Part shown: piece by piece, positions 36,501-48,117 of the stretch
How positions within the stretch are numbered: the first letter of the stretch is position 1
Layout of the letters: the number at the start of each line of letters is the position of its first letter
Assembly: GCF_905220415.1 (NCBI RefSeq)
Contig: NC_059568.1
Coordinates: 6,944,001-7,008,000, forward strand
Direction of reading: 5' to 3'
Source: Colias croceus
Taxonomy: Eukaryota; Arthropoda; Insecta; Lepidoptera; Pieridae
Length of the DNA stretch: 64,000 nucleotides
The notes under the pieces: model-generated
What the model was told of the DNA's origin: nothing
Seen by the model: only the letters and a program-made list of their open reading frames with translations
Databases searched by the model: none
Position numbers and translations under genes: made by a program

Positions 36501-39500
36501 TTGATCTCGATATTCACGCGTTCAAGCTGTTCAGTCCTCTTCTGCAACTCCCGAGCAGTTCCGTTCGCCTTCTCCAAGTCGATGATGAGCACTTCAACCT
36601 GAGGATACACAATTCTTAAGTATTTGATTGTAAGACGTGAATTTTAAAGTATCTGGCTAGTTTGGAAATTTTAATAGTTTTCAGAAAAGTTAACTTTTGC
36701 TTTATAATATTATCTTTATTACTTACTTCGCTCTGGAGACGAGACTTCTGCTTCTCAACGCTGTTGATTTTAACGATGAGGGTTTCGATCTGTTCTTCCT
36801 GCTCTTGGATGCGGATGGAGTACTTGCGACGGATTTCCTCGATTTCCTCGGCCCTAGCGGCAGCCTCAGCCTCGAACTTAGACCTCCAGTGCGCAACCTC
36901 TCCGTTGGACTTAACCAGTTGACGTTCAAGGTCCAAACGAGCCTCAGATTCCTCTTCCAGTTGGACGCGAACGGATTCCAGGTCAATCTCAACCTAGTCA
37001 TCAAATATTTATTTAATATAATTTCTTTTGCCATGCATACAATTGAACAATATTTCTAAATCCGATTCTTTTAGAAAAGAGCTCGATTTTAGAAAAAAAT
37101 TATTGTATTGCTACAAGTAGATAATTTGATAAAAGTGGAGTAAATTTTACCTGGTGAAGGTTAGCCTCAAGAATTGAGCGCCTTCTTTCATCATCTTCGA
37201 GCCTACGACGCGCGTCCTCGAGCTGGCTGATAACCTGGCTCTTAAGGTACAGTACGTTTTCGATGTTCACCTGTAATAAATTTACATACGTTATGCTTAA
37301 TTTAGAGTAAACTTACGTCGAATAAGATATTCAACAATAGGCTATCAAAAGTACCTTAAGGTCCTGAACTTCCTTAACGAGCTCAACATTTTCTTGGGAA
37401 AGGCGCTGCTTGTGTGATGTAATATCAACAATGGTGCGGTTCAATTCTTCAATCTTGACGTGAAGTTCGCTGATGGTGATCTCAAGACGTTCACAGGTCT
37501 TTGAAATTGTGATCTTTTCCTTGCTTATGTTCTCCACTTGGGCCAACAGCTCGTAAACTTCAGCCTGGAACTTAGACTTTTCCTTCTCGACCCTGGGGAC
37601 AAAGAGACAAAAATGCAACCAACTGCCATAGTCAAGAAAGTTTATGATAACAGCGGATAAATAATGGAGTCCATGTAGAGTGGTGGATATAAAACGCTTA
37701 GCTTAATATTTAACATAATTCGCAGCAGCAATAACAAAATACATAAATAGGTTAGTAGATGGTCATATGATACAGGTGATTGGTGTAGGAGCAAATGTCC
37801 TCACCTGCTTTTGCTGTGGGTGAGTTTGTCGATTTGCTCCTGGAAGTCGACGATGATTTCCTGGTGCTTCTTCTTAAGCAAATGAGCTGTTTCCTCTGAT
37901 TCGAGATGGACATCTTCAAGGAGCTTACGAAGCTTGGTCAACTCCGTGTCTCGTTTTCTGTTGATCTCGAACTGGAAAATATACGAATGGATTTCAAATT
38001 ACATCCCCATATTTATGTTTACAATTTGGGGTACGCATTTGAGATTATATTTCTTACTTAGGATGTATAAAATGTGAATAAAAACTTCGACCTATCTTAC
38101 ATTTATTATCAAAATATACGTTTACTAGAATTGTATTGCTTCTTGATCTTCGTTTTCGTTTAGTATATTTCTGTAGCTAATAAAAAAACATAAATAAAAA
38201 GGATGTAGGTACCTAGAATACAATAAAAGTACACAGACAAACATACGAATAATATTCGCAATAGCATTTTAAATTTTTTGCATAAAAATTCGCAAGGCAA
38301 CATAATGTATAGTAGGAATAAAATAAAGAAATGAGGTGAGAAATATTCGAAAGTACCATAATAAAATAAAATATAAGTATTGCTGTTCTTCTTCTATGGT
38401 TTCTTTACAAATCCCCAGTTTCTTTCTTCTTCATTTAGATTGTATTATGATTGTTTTTAAATCAATATTGTATGTATTTTTCTCAATATTTTATTCTCTT
38501 CACATTTTCAATTAAATTCTTTATTTTCCGTAACTCCATTGGGATACACAAAAGATCCATATCTATCCCATTGTTTTCTTCCTTTCTGTTTTGTCATAGT
38601 CGTTATCTTATAGTATCTAGTTTATTATTAATAATATAATATATAATACAAACTAATATGTGATGAAAGTTTACCTGACTCTCAGCTCCACCCTCAGCCT
38701 CCTCAAGCCTTTCCGAGAGCTGGATAACTTGTACGCTCAAATCTGCCTTCTCTCTTTCGATCTGTAAATATTAAATTATATGTTAATTTTCCATATCCTT
38801 AATAGAAAAATAATATTCAAACACACACTAGAGCACAAAGGTAGGTCATGCGGTTAAGGCAGACTATATTGTTAAATATAATATATATTATATTATACCA
38901 AGTTCGTTGAATTATTATTGAATTTAGAATTAAATAAATCACATTTAAAAAATGGAGTTAATATTTATTAATAGTCTATAAAATTAAAAGAAAAGTTGTG
39001 AAAATTTATTAAAGTACCCGCTTTAACTGTCAATAATAAGCAGATGGAAAACATCAAATAAGTTGAAGTTATAAATATTGTTCAAAATGATTGTTAAAAT
39101 TCACGTTTTCTCGTTCGATAATACGACCTTCACATACTTCAGTATAATTGTTTCAATCTATTATGAGAGCCAGTTCAAGTCACAGAGTTGTGACTAATCC
39201 GGATATTTTCGCCAGTAACTTCTGGATCTATTATTATATTTCAATATTGTGGCATTCTCGGCGAACAAGCATCTTTTGGCCCAGTTTCAAAAATGAGATA
39301 GGAGAACGAGAAGTTGAGATTTAAGAGCTTCGCGCATAGCTAGCTAAATATATCACAGCGAGTATGATGTCTGTTGGGAAGGATTATTCCGCGGGCTGCC
39401 GTCGCGGGCGCAGCGCGCTGTCACCAGTCGCGCGCGGCCCTCGGGCAGCGTTGCGCCGTGCAACACTCCAAAATAGAATAGGCGAACGTTACGATGTAAT

Positions 39501-40241
39501 CATCGGTCACCCATATTAAATAATGTTCATTATGAAATACTAATTTTATTTATTATATATAAATAAATAAAATAAAAATACATCTATTTTCAATCATCTG
39601 ATATGGAACATAATTTCTAACGAATAATCTATTTCGTATTAATGAAAATATATTTTATAATATAGTAATGTTAAAAAGCACATAAAATATACTAGCTTTT
39701 GGAATTTTTCTGTTGTAATTATTAGCATATGATTATTACACTTAACATTTATTATCAGCACATTATCCTTGACGTTCCATTAGTAAAGTTTATAATAAGC
39801 AAATTTATTTAATTGTTATATTCATATGAGAAAAGGCTTTTCCAAAGAGAAACTTTACGTAAGGGCGTAAAGGTAAGGCGGAAAATCGAGGGCGGCGGTA
39901 TTAATAGAGGTATCGCGCGCCCCGCCCACACCTGCGCCGGCGCGCCCGCTATGGGCGCGCCGGCCGCTCATATCACATTTCGCGCGTTCATCGCTTACCC
40001 TCTGACGTAGCTCCCTTTCGGATTCCAGGTCATCTTGGAGGAGACGAATCTTGTCCTGAAAAATATAACATATTCTATCATGTATCCGCAAAACACTTCA
40101 CAAGCACTGCACTGATCGAACGGCCGGTACCTCCAGCCTGGAGAGAGCACTCAGGTCGGTGCTGTACTCGATGTTAACGTCGGTGGTGCCGCCGCCGCTG
40201 CTGCGGTAGGTATACTTGGAAGTCTTCGCCACGGCGGACAT
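31002..40241 (-). CDS. Prm: Paramyosin (16 coding exons, 876 residues)
   Basis: Paramyosin is the rod-like core protein of invertebrate thick filaments: a coiled-coil dimer on which myosin packs in muscle. Coding exons, 5' to 3' of the gene: 40241-40131, 40055-39999, 38761-38675, 37971-37805, 37592-37355, 37270-37151, 36993-36727, 36598-36352, 35836-35709, 34052-33940, 32598-32409, 32303-32169, 32074-31880, 31779-31684, 31596-31315, 31199-31002. All have GT-AG borders and phases match at each junction, including split codons for Arg, Asp and Arg. The short non-helical head [20 protein letters not shown] precedes heptad-rich coiled coil through nearly the whole chain; the tail holds [20 protein letters not shown], a non-helical end typical of insect paramyosin. 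The length is close to the Drosophila protein (about 879). Introns hold Helitron-like and MITE insertions. Codon use is GC-rich compared with the introns, as in a highly expressed gene. Confidence 0.98.
31315..31596 (-). CDS. Prm: Paramyosin exon 15 (shared)
   Basis: 282 nt, 94 codons, [17 protein letters not shown] to YKRQLQEQ; borders TTTTTAG and GTAAAA. Confidence 0.96.
31684..31779 (-). CDS. Prm: Paramyosin exon 14 (shared)
   Basis: 96 nt, 32 codons, [16 protein letters not shown] to KSLEIEVK; borders CTTTTCAG and GTAACC. Confidence 0.96.
31880..32074 (-). CDS. Prm: Paramyosin exon 13 (shared)
   Basis: 195 nt, 65 codons, [16 protein letters not shown] to DERYQRVQ; borders TTATTAG and GTAATT. 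Confidence 0.96.
32169..32303 (-). CDS. Prm: Paramyosin exon 12 (shared)
   Basis: 135 nt, 45 codons, [16 protein letters not shown] to EIRGNYEQ; borders TTCAACAG and GTACAG. Confidence 0.96.
32409..32598 (-). CDS. Prm: Paramyosin exon 11, first shared exon
   Basis: 190 nt; one base completes Arg (long form) or Ser (mini form), then [19 protein letters not shown] onward to KKQSLQ before GTACAA. Confidence 0.96.
32670..33544 (-). CDS. Prm: Miniparamyosin-specific first coding exon
   Basis: 875 nt, ATG to AG/GTACCT; it lies between paramyosin exons 10 and 11, and splices to exon 11 with the same phase as exon 10. The sequence is not coiled-coil at its start. Confidence 0.92.
33545..33730 (-). 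promoter_or_regulatory. Candidate miniparamyosin internal promoter
   Basis: Upstream of the miniparamyosin ATG the minus strand has a TATA-like TTTAAATATAG at about 33715-33705, followed by GC-richer sequence to the ATG. An internal promoter is expected from Drosophila; the exact box is inference. Confidence 0.4.
33940..34052 (-). CDS. Prm: Paramyosin coding exon 10 (not in miniparamyosin)
   Basis: 113 nt, [16 protein letters not shown] to EEEIESI plus CG of a split Arg; acceptor TATTTAG, donor GTAATT. The last exon private to full-length paramyosin. Confidence 0.96.
35521..35608. mobile_element. Small MITE in a paramyosin intron
   Basis: GAAGTTATACTTCTTTA at 35521 and the complementary AAAGAAGTTTCACTTC ending at 35608; a short variant of the family at 28750 and 51349. 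Confidence 0.5.
35709..35836 (-). CDS. Prm: Paramyosin coding exon 9
   Basis: 128 nt; completes Asp then [16 protein letters not shown] to TAAYKEAEA; borders TATTGCAG and GTAAGT. Confidence 0.96.
35930..36096 (-). mobile_element. Helitron-like element in a paramyosin intron
   Basis: CTAG at 35930-35933, hairpin GCCCCGGCTTCGCCCG, internal ATTGTGACACGAGATTTATA, end TTAAGA before T. Sits between exons 8 and 9 without disturbing splice sites. Confidence 0.72.
36352..36598 (-). CDS. Prm: Paramyosin coding exon 8
   Basis: 247 nt, [16 protein letters not shown] to GRENKKLG plus one base of a split Asp codon; borders TATCCTCAG and GTAAGA. Confidence 0.96.
36727..36993 (-). CDS. Prm: Paramyosin coding exon 7
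   Basis: 267 nt, 89 codons, [15 protein letters not shown] to KQKSRLQSE; acceptor GACTAG, donor GTAAGT. Confidence 0.96.
37151..37270 (-). CDS. Prm: Paramyosin coding exon 6
   Basis: 120 nt, 40 codons, [12 protein letters not shown] to ILEANLHQ; borders TTTATTACAG and GTAAAA. Confidence 0.96.
37355..37592 (-). CDS. Prm: Paramyosin coding exon 5
   Basis: 238 nt; first base completes Arg, then [16 protein letters not shown] and a long heptad stretch to VKEVQDLK before GTACTT. Confidence 0.96.
37805..37971 (-). CDS. Prm: Paramyosin coding exon 4
   Basis: 167 nt, starting [14 protein letters not shown]; ends with two bases (AG) of a split Arg codon before GTGAGG. Confidence 0.96.
38675..38761 (-). 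CDS. Prm: Paramyosin coding exon 3
   Basis: 87 nt, 29 codons, from [11 protein letters not shown] to [10 protein letters not shown]; borders TTTACAG and GTAAAC. Confidence 0.96.
39936..39964. repeat. 12-bp GC-only perfect hairpin next to paramyosin exon 2
   Basis: GCCGGCGCGCCC at 39936-39947 and its complement at 39953-39964 with a 5-nt loop, 35 nt past the exon 2 donor on the minus strand. Together with a CpG patch at about 39395-39470 it stands out in an AT-rich intron. Confidence 0.85.
39999..40055 (-). CDS. Prm: Paramyosin coding exon 2
   Basis: 57 nt, 19 codons, [27 protein letters not shown] acceptor and GTAAGCG donor. Start of the coiled coil. Confidence 0.96.
40131..40241 (-). CDS. 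Prm: Paramyosin coding exon 1 (head)
   Basis: ATG at 40241; 37 codons ending LSALSRLE at a GAG/GTACCG donor. Gly-rich non-helical head, serine-rich and a likely phosphorylation region. Confidence 0.95.
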
Positions 40242-40473
40242 TGTCGCTGGTTCGTCTCTCGGTCGGCAGTCGGCGCTACGTTACCGGTCGGGCACCGTTC
40301 GACTAGTGAGAGCGGGAGCGGGTTGCGTGCGCGCATCAACCGCCGGCCGCCCGCCGCGCCCGCCGCCCGCCCGGCCCCCGCGCGCGTCGCCGCTGCTGCT
40401 CCAGGCCGCCAGCCGCCTGGAGCTCACGGATCGTGTTACCACCCCCGCGCACCCCTCTGTCGGCCTTTTATAG
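40242..40473 (-). promoter_or_regulatory. Paramyosin core promoter and 5' UTR
   Basis: TATA box CTATAAAAGG on the minus strand at 40473-40464. A start site about 25-30 nt downstream (near 40437) would give a 5' UTR of about 195 nt, GC-rich, reaching the ATG directly without a 5' intron. A strong TATA box suits a highly expressed muscle gene. Confidence 0.7.
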
Positions 40474-43400
40474 ACACGCCCGCCTTTACGTCTTCGTACT
40501 TCTCTTTTATTTGTTTTGCCCAAAATATTGGCGAATTTTTACCCATATCGCTCGCGCGCGGGTGCAGTTGCGCCCATGCTGGATGTTGCGCATGTCGCGC
40601 TAGGTCCAGGTTTCTGCGGAATGCCTGGCGGGCTCTGGCGAGCGCCACCGACGACCCACACAAAGAACCACAAATCAATTGAACTTAACAATGAACTTCT
40701 TGTACTCTTAAATCGATCTCAAGAAGTCAGCAGTGAACGTTTTGATGTTTACAAACATCAATCAAATCTAAATTTAAACCGTGTGATTTGCGAGCGGTAT
40801 CACATAGATATGTTGCGCTGAATACGATAATGTATTGGGTATTGGTTCAGCGGGTCATAAGTTCATAAGTTCATTTTATGTGAATGTCGATTTATTTTGA
40901 TAAATGTAATGGGAAGAAGAATACAATCTTCCCTCTCTCACTAGAATTATTAAGATATTAACTCATACCTCGATCGAGCACGGAGATCTTTGAATTGAGT
41001 TTCACTGTCAAGTATAATATCGGCTAAAATGGGGAGTAAGTTCTTCTATACCTAAAGTAGTTAACTCGACCGTGAAGATAGCTTTCAAAATTCCACATCA
41101 ATCTCTTTAAGATAAGAGTTTGGCACTCATTAGAAATATTCCCATAGTTCCTAATTACAAGGACATAGGTTTTGCTTTTGACGTTTGCTATTGTATACCT
41201 CAACATATTTTTCTGAATATTTTGTACCTACTCTTATTTTAATTGACCTTTACCATAAAATAGGTAATCAGAACTATTTGTTTATTTTTAAAGATATTTT
41301 ACTTTCACTCATGTAGATGACGGACTAAATCCCAGAGCACGAGCCTTGAAACTAAGAGGTGTTCTTTCAGCACCTATAGGTTCGATCCAACGGTAATAGG
41401 AACTATTATAAAAAATGTCATGGTCTAAAATTACAGATCATAATATGGTTCTTTATTTTATTTCCGTTTAAGTGTAAATAATTTGTTCATACATGTATAT
41501 TTTTTGTAAATCTTGATAGAAATTAAAGGATTTAATAAATTGCAGTTCTTTGGATTTGGGACTAATCTTAGAGCATAAGTAATCTGTTTCCTTAATTATA
41601 AATATGGCTATGACTCAGTGCTAAGGCCACACTATTATAATGCATTTTGATGCTCCTGTATGATGGTTCCGTCAGCAATTATGTACATTTTGATGGTGTA
41701 AAGAGGCACATATAGCGGTACCTGTTTCATTATAATTTTTCTCCCTTAGTTAACGGTACTCTACCAAAGATAACCGCGTCTTTTTGCCAAGCCGGGGCAA
41801 CACATAGCGTGAAGCGTCTCTATTACCCGTGATCCTGCCCGAACTTGAGCAATCGAATGTCTTCTACTCTTTCGGTAATCTGCGTTGGGGTCACCCCATT
41901 ATTTATTTTATTATAATAAATAAATAATAAAATAAATAAGAAACTGTAATTTTAAAGCTATGAAATATCTAAAAAAAACTAAATATTAAAGTATAAGTTA
42001 GTCAATGGTTTCGCTATTATAATTGAGATCATTGGGATTATATTTAATAATTGGGACTGTATGCAATAATAATGCTATTGCAATATCCAGTAGTGGAGAA
42101 TTATTATTCAACATAACATCGGTATTCGGTACTAGGTATACCACCTAAAGCACGACCAAAAAAGGTGCATCGTACTTTCGTTTTGGAAATTTAAAGTATC
42201 CATATTAGAGAGTGGGTTGCTCCTAGGGCTGACTTTGAGTAAATTTGTAAATTAAGCCGCTGAAAACGACATTGCAGCATCAAACCGTAAGCAGTGAGGG
42301 GTAGAGAGGCATTTCTGACCATGTAAATAGTAATAAATGTTATAAGTATGTAATATCTTTAGCTCATATAAAATACCTTTTAACAATGTTTGCAAATTTC
42401 GGAGGATGTCACAGAAATTGGATCAGAGTATTTAAACGATTCCATATATTTTATAATCGTTAAATTAAAAACAAGTGATTATACGAAAATTAAATGTCAA
42501 GATGTAAATAAGAAGCCGGATAAAACGTCGGCTCGTAATTAATCATTGCTCTATTTCAGTTCAACGCAGTACATTCATATAGAAAGCTCGTACAACTTTT
42601 AATTCATATTTTATTTCGATACAGAGATAACGATTTTATAATGGGATTCTCTCGTATGTGAATTTTAAATGTTTAATTATTATAGTGTTATTTAGTTTTC
42701 AGCCAGTTTAGTTTTCATGAGCGGTACTGTATTTCATGTTTGTTATTTCGTAATATTAATATACGAGTTGTAATAGTGTGTATCCAAGTTGTAATAGTGT
42801 GTTATCTTGTGTAATCCCGCCGGTATATATCCTTCCACATCTCGCTGTATCGCCAAGCTCCCAAAGGAGAAGGCACTTTAAGAAGAAGTAGTTCGCAAGC
42901 GAAGATATAATATTGTGTTCACGAATGTCCTAGAGCCGTTCCAGCGAAGGCGCAGGTGGACGCAATTTTCATTTATATTCGTAGATACACCTGCGAAGTG
43001 GACTAAATGTGTTCCGTATGCTGCGGATGGCCGCGATGATTCACCGACCTATCCCCAAATTATATGCACCGCTATACTTGAACATCCTCCGCCTGAAAAT
43101 AATTCGGAAAAAAGCTGTTTTTTAGATAACAGGCAAATTTAAGTTCAATCTGTACCAAATTTTAATAAAATTCTTAAAATTTTAGCATTTTTAAGTCAAT
43201 CGCGTTCAAAATACCAAAACGTGAAATCAAATCGTATTGTTGGTATTTTTACGTCACATAAATAACTTGGATTGTTGGCAGAGCTCGCGGTGACTCCTTT
43301 ATGACTGTATCGGGTGTAAAGATTGAAATAACTTTATAGTCCGTGAAGCCGATGAATAGGTTTGATATGATTTGGAAGTGTATTTTAATGTTTTATTGCA

Positions 43401-44692
43401 TTTTATAAATAGCTTCTTCATACGATCTATCGTACAGTATAACGTGACGGAGCGGCGCCTTGTCTGTATGTCTCTTCGTTGTGCTAGACTGAATCGATAT
43501 TGAAAGAAGCTTTATATACCATTGTAATTTTATAATATATTTTTATTAATTAACCTATTCTACTGAATAAAATTTAGAAACCAAATCTATATAAATCTTC
43601 AAGAATAAAATTACTTGCATTTTTCACGAGAATGCGAAACGTCTCACTTTCTCTATTTATTTTTCTCCATAAAATATAAGCTGACGCAAGGAGGCAATGA
43701 CGCATTTTCAGTATTTTCCAGGTGCTTGCATTTCTATTGAAAACTTTGTTATCATAAAACTGTGTATTTCTAAGAGTTTTTTTTTTTTTCAGAAAAAATG
43801 TAGCGATTATTTATAGGTATTTGTCAATTAGAATTTTAATGTTAATTTCTTACCTTTTATTTTGTGTATTCTACATATTTAATTCGTTTTTAAATACAAC
43901 GTTACAGATCTTAATATTGTCCTGTCAGATTGAAATTAAAAGACCACTTATTATCTACTAGATTGCTTACACAGTTTGCTTAAAAGGACATTCGCAACTT
44001 ATATAAATTAAAGATTTATACTTACCGATAAATTAATATACATATAAATAAATCTTGTAATCAATATAATATGATCAATGATGCATAGATTAATGTTTGC
44101 TTATATAAGATTTTATCATATTATATTAGGGAAAATCTCTTTTTCATAAACCAAATGTAATAAAAAAATCACTTCCAAAAATATACATGGTAGTTATTTA
44201 TTTCAATTCGAATACTTCAAAAATCTTGATATCAGCTAACCAATCTTTCAGCACCCAAAATAAACCATATTCAATATGCATAATGTATGTATATGCAGGT
44301 ATATGTGCAATGTTATGTCGTTAACAAAGATGACATCGTACGTAGATATATTAACCGAGAGATTGAACAACTTGGCATGGTACCTGAATCACTGAGTAGA
44401 GCAAACTGTCATTCTGTCTATTGCACGTAGTCCCAAACGCAAGTGTTGAGATAGGCTCAATTTGCACTAAAACACAACATTATTTTATAGGTAGAAGATA
44501 AATTAGAATATTTAAGACATTGATATTTTTAAATATATTAATCATTCCTTCAGACGATTTTACTGATCATTTTTACTATTAAGATCATGTAAAAATATAC
44601 ACAAACTAAAAATGCATGCATAGATAGCATTTAAACAAAATGGGTTGTCAATTTTATTTCCAGAAAAAGTGAGGAGATGTAAATATATCATA
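40474..44692. other. Upstream flank of paramyosin, no gene supported
   Basis: The proximal 250 bp are GC-rich and probably part of the promoter. Beyond, the DNA is AT-rich; a 75-codon plus-strand frame at 42915 has no recognisable domain. A B-box-like GGTTCGATCC at 41389-41398 lacks a tRNA fold around it. Confidence 0.4.
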
Positions 44693-44862
44693 TCTATAAT
44701 ATAAAAATGAATCCCAAAATGTGTTGGTAAGCGCATAACTTGAGAACGGCTTAACCGATTTCGTTAATTCTTTTTTTATAATATTCCTTGAAGTTCGAGG
44801 ATGCTTCTTATGTAGAGAAAACGTGAATATGTACCACGGGCGAAGCCGGGGCGGACCGCAAG
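44693..44862 (+). mobile_element. Helitron-like element (copy J family)
   Basis: TCTATAATATAAAAATGAATC start and GGGCGAAGCCGGGGCGGACC near the end, where the usual CTAG has become CAAG. Same family as the dimer at 49635-49976. Confidence 0.65.
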
Positions 44863-45222
44863 TATAAAATAAATGTAGGTAAATTATTACCGTTGATTCA
44901 TAATTATAAAAAATCCATGAATCTTGCAAAATATAATTCAGTAGGTATTTATACAACGCTGAAACGAAGAGAGCAAACAGTTGTCGGCCTGTTTTCAGTT
45001 TTCTAAATAACTGGCTAGGTAAAGGTGCGCCGTCGCCTACGCACTACTATTTCTGATCTCGATGGAATGTCGGCAACATCGTCCATTCGATCATTTCAAT
45101 AATAATAATTATATTGCGTTAATTAAACGCTTTTTACTGGTTTTAGGAATAGTATCGTAACGAAAATGTAGCAAACGTGCCGTTTTAAATATCTCCGTGC
45201 TTTATCTTGGAATAAGCTTTAT

Positions 45223-46107
45223 CTATAAGTTGTGCATATGTGGCCATATCGTAGATTTGCTCATTTCATGATATGATCGGTCATTTCACGAAATGGTCGC
45301 ATTTCATGAAATGGCCAACATGGTTTGATCAGATCGTTAAATCATCAACGTTTCACGATATGGTCATCCACATTTGGCCAGATCGTATAAAATATAAAAA
45401 GTTCGTAAAACATTAAAAAATTCTGAATATTTTTATTTATTATCATTTAAGATAGTGCCATGGCAGTGGCCGAATGCCAGAAGCGAATGGTTTTTGCAAA
45501 ACAAAACATTTAGGTTAGGTTAGGTTAGACTTTAATAAAGAACGCACGAGCCGAGCGAGCAAAGCGAGCGTGCCGCGGTAGCGGCCGGCGAGTGCCAGAA
45601 GCGAATCGCTCTTTAAAAAAGGAACAATTATAATAACATAGGATATAAAAATATATTTATGTAAAGGATTTTAGACGCATTTTTTCCTCAATATAAGATA
45701 TCCGCATTTTTCATAGTACTCGAACCTCTTCGTCGTAAATTATTTGCTATGACTTTCTTCATATTGTAATAAAACGAACTGTGAAGTTTTAAACTGCGAA
45801 TAATTAAATTTTCGCCAGCGGCCGCCATCTTATCACATAAACACAGCGCTTGCAGCGCCTCTACCAATAATTAATGTAACTATTTTACGATATGATCAAA
45901 TAATTTTGATCATTTCATGAAAAAACCGCGCGTTTAGTTGGCCATATCGAGAAACGATTTCTTATCATTGATCTGCCCAAACCACATCATGATGTGGCCA
46001 ATAGACATTCGGCCATTTCATGAAATGCGACCATTTCACGAAATGATCGATCATATCATGAAATGAGCAAATCTACGATATGGCCACGACACATACACAA
46101 CTTATAG
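45223..46107. mobile_element. 885-bp TIR element with palindromic arm motifs, TTAT-flanked
   Basis: CTATAAGTTGTGCATATGTG at the left matches the complement of the right end (CATACACAACTTATAG), and the following 100 bp (TCGTAGATTTGCTCATTTC and so on) are inverted copies. TTAT flanks both ends. The arms contain repeated self-complementary TTTCATGAAAT and TTTCACGAAAT. No transposase was found in the centre, which has a CpG-rich patch near 45550. Confidence 0.75.
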
Positions 46108-46366
46108 TTATAGCCTTTTTAACACAGTTACATATAACTGTGTTAGCTATTAGATTACCTGCAACTTTAATGTTATATCGGTACACTTTTATGTGGTGAG
46201 CTTTCAATTTTTCTTCACACTTTTATTTTTCTACACAGACATACATTGGAATTTGGAAATAGGAAAAACCACTTCCGAGCGGCTACTGTCATGACGATCT
46301 AATTTCTTATAGTTTTATTTACTTGTTGTTGTGTACATGTACACACTATGTTAAATCTAAAATAAT

Positions 46367-46807
46367 AATCCCACCAAAAACATTTTCATGTAAAATGTTG
46401 CCAAGACGAACCCATATGACTCGCACGGTCAAAAAGTTATCAGATCTCATGTAGAGCCAAGCTTCTAACACTACACGCCCTAACTCTACAAGGTCTAACT
46501 TCACAAACTCTACACCTTAGTCAAAATATGTGGCTTGGCCATTTCGCTACATTCACATCGGCGTAAGGTGAAAAATTAATTAATTCACTGTTCATTACTT
46601 TTGTGTTATACAATAGTTCTTGTAGTAACGAACGGCCAAGCCACATATTTTGACTAAGGTGTAGAGTTTGTGAAGTTAGACCTTGTAGAGTTAGGGCGTG
46701 TAGTGTTAGAAGCTTGGCTCTACATGAGATCTGATAACTTTTTGACCGTGCGAGTCATATGGGTTCGTCTTGGCAACATTTTACATGAAAATGTTTTTGG
46801 TGGGATT
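46367..46807. mobile_element. Perfect 174-bp inverted repeat element
   Basis: Arm 46367-46540 is base-for-base the complement of 46634-46807, with a 93-bp spacer. Outer ends read AATCCCACCAAAAACATTTT. No ORF. A TTTTTGGTGGGATTATAAT sequence at 11396 resembles the same end. Identity of the arms points to recent insertion or gene conversion. Confidence 0.92.
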
Positions 46808-48117
46808 TCATTTCTTTTTGTAAGTTGTTTGTAACAAAATTTTAAATGTCGATTAAATTTTTTTTTAACAAGGAGTACATATACGGGAGTACATGTACGT
46901 ATATCTATAGGGGAACCAAGTTTTAGATTATTAGATTAGACCTCTAGCGTCATCAAAATTTAATTTAAAATTACAGGTCTCATACAAACTCCCATCCCCT
47001 AGTTTAAGGAGTTGGGGGATGAAAGTTACAAGTTTTATAATTTTTTTGTTGTTTGTGTGCTAATACTAGCTTACATACAAAATTTCAGCTTTCTAGGACA
47101 TTAGGAAATACCTTAAGAATTTTGATGATCATCAGTGAGTCAGTGACGAAATTAGCGTTTTTTAGATATAAATAAAATCTGAAGTATAAAAGCTAATGTA
47201 ATTAAAACTTAATATGTTCAATAAGTCCGCTATTGACAATATATCCCGAAAATTTTGTTGATCTAGCATAATCCAAACCCAAGTTATGAGGGTTCAAAAA
47301 AACGTCGAAGCGCTTCGAGAAAAGGTAGGTAGTGCCCGTGCGCTTCGCTTGTTCGCTTGGCTCGTCTTGGCGGGGGCACTACCGTGCCCCCAGATTATAA
47401 ATGTGTAAACGCTTATATTTCGTTAATTTTTAAATTATTTCATACGAAACTATTTTTAGTTTCTGACTCACCACAGTGAGATGTTATTTGATTTGCTCAC
47501 TGTATTTTTACCAACAGTGTTAAAATTATTTTTTCATCGCTGTACCTAAGGTTATTGTGGACACACCTCGGTCAGTCAACAAATTCATACCTCATATCTT
47601 AATTATCCATTATATATATTATCCGGTTTATATACCAAATTCTAGGTAATAAGATATTAACTGCAAGGCCTTAAAAATATAAAATTAAACAATAACCGGT
47701 AATAAGTGCCAAGATGATCACGTAAAACATTTCATTTATCTCGATTCGTAGAGCGACATTGGTTTTAAAAATAAGTATTTCACATTATTTGTACATTACA
47801 TCTATTAACGCATTTCTGTTGGCTCGCCTTGAACTAAACCAATTTCAAGAAAATTCAATTAGTTAAAAAGGTCATTCCAGATTCAGCGGTTTACGGTTAC
47901 GTTTACAAGATATGGTTTATCTAACAATTAGGTATTAAAAACTAACGTATATTAATCAGATATAATTTTTGTAAACATTGGCGATGGTAATTTTTAAAGC
48001 ATTTTGCATTTTTGGAAGGCTACCTACGTCCACAGGCTACGTCGTACCTGATTAGATTATTTTTATATATTATATAAAAAAAAAATGAAAGACGAAAGGA
48101 AAATTATATAGCCTAAT
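46808..48117. other. AT-rich non-coding DNA
   Basis: No gene or clear element supported. A short CpG-richer patch at about 47310-47390 (CGCTTCGCTTGTTCGCTTGG) looks like a decayed repeat end. Confidence 0.35.

Noticed and set aside
39855..40682. Several GC-rich frames over the paramyosin promoter on both strands
   Set aside because: They overlap exon 1, exon 2 and the 5' UTR in wrong frames and reflect only high GC content.
41330..41400. tRNA gene or tRNA-derived SINE suggested by GGTTCGATCC
   Set aside because: No A box at the right distance and no cloverleaf could be drawn.
42915..43142. 75-codon plus-strand frame starting MFTNVLEPF
   Set aside because: No domain, no splice or promoter context and no other supporting signal; length is near what chance gives.
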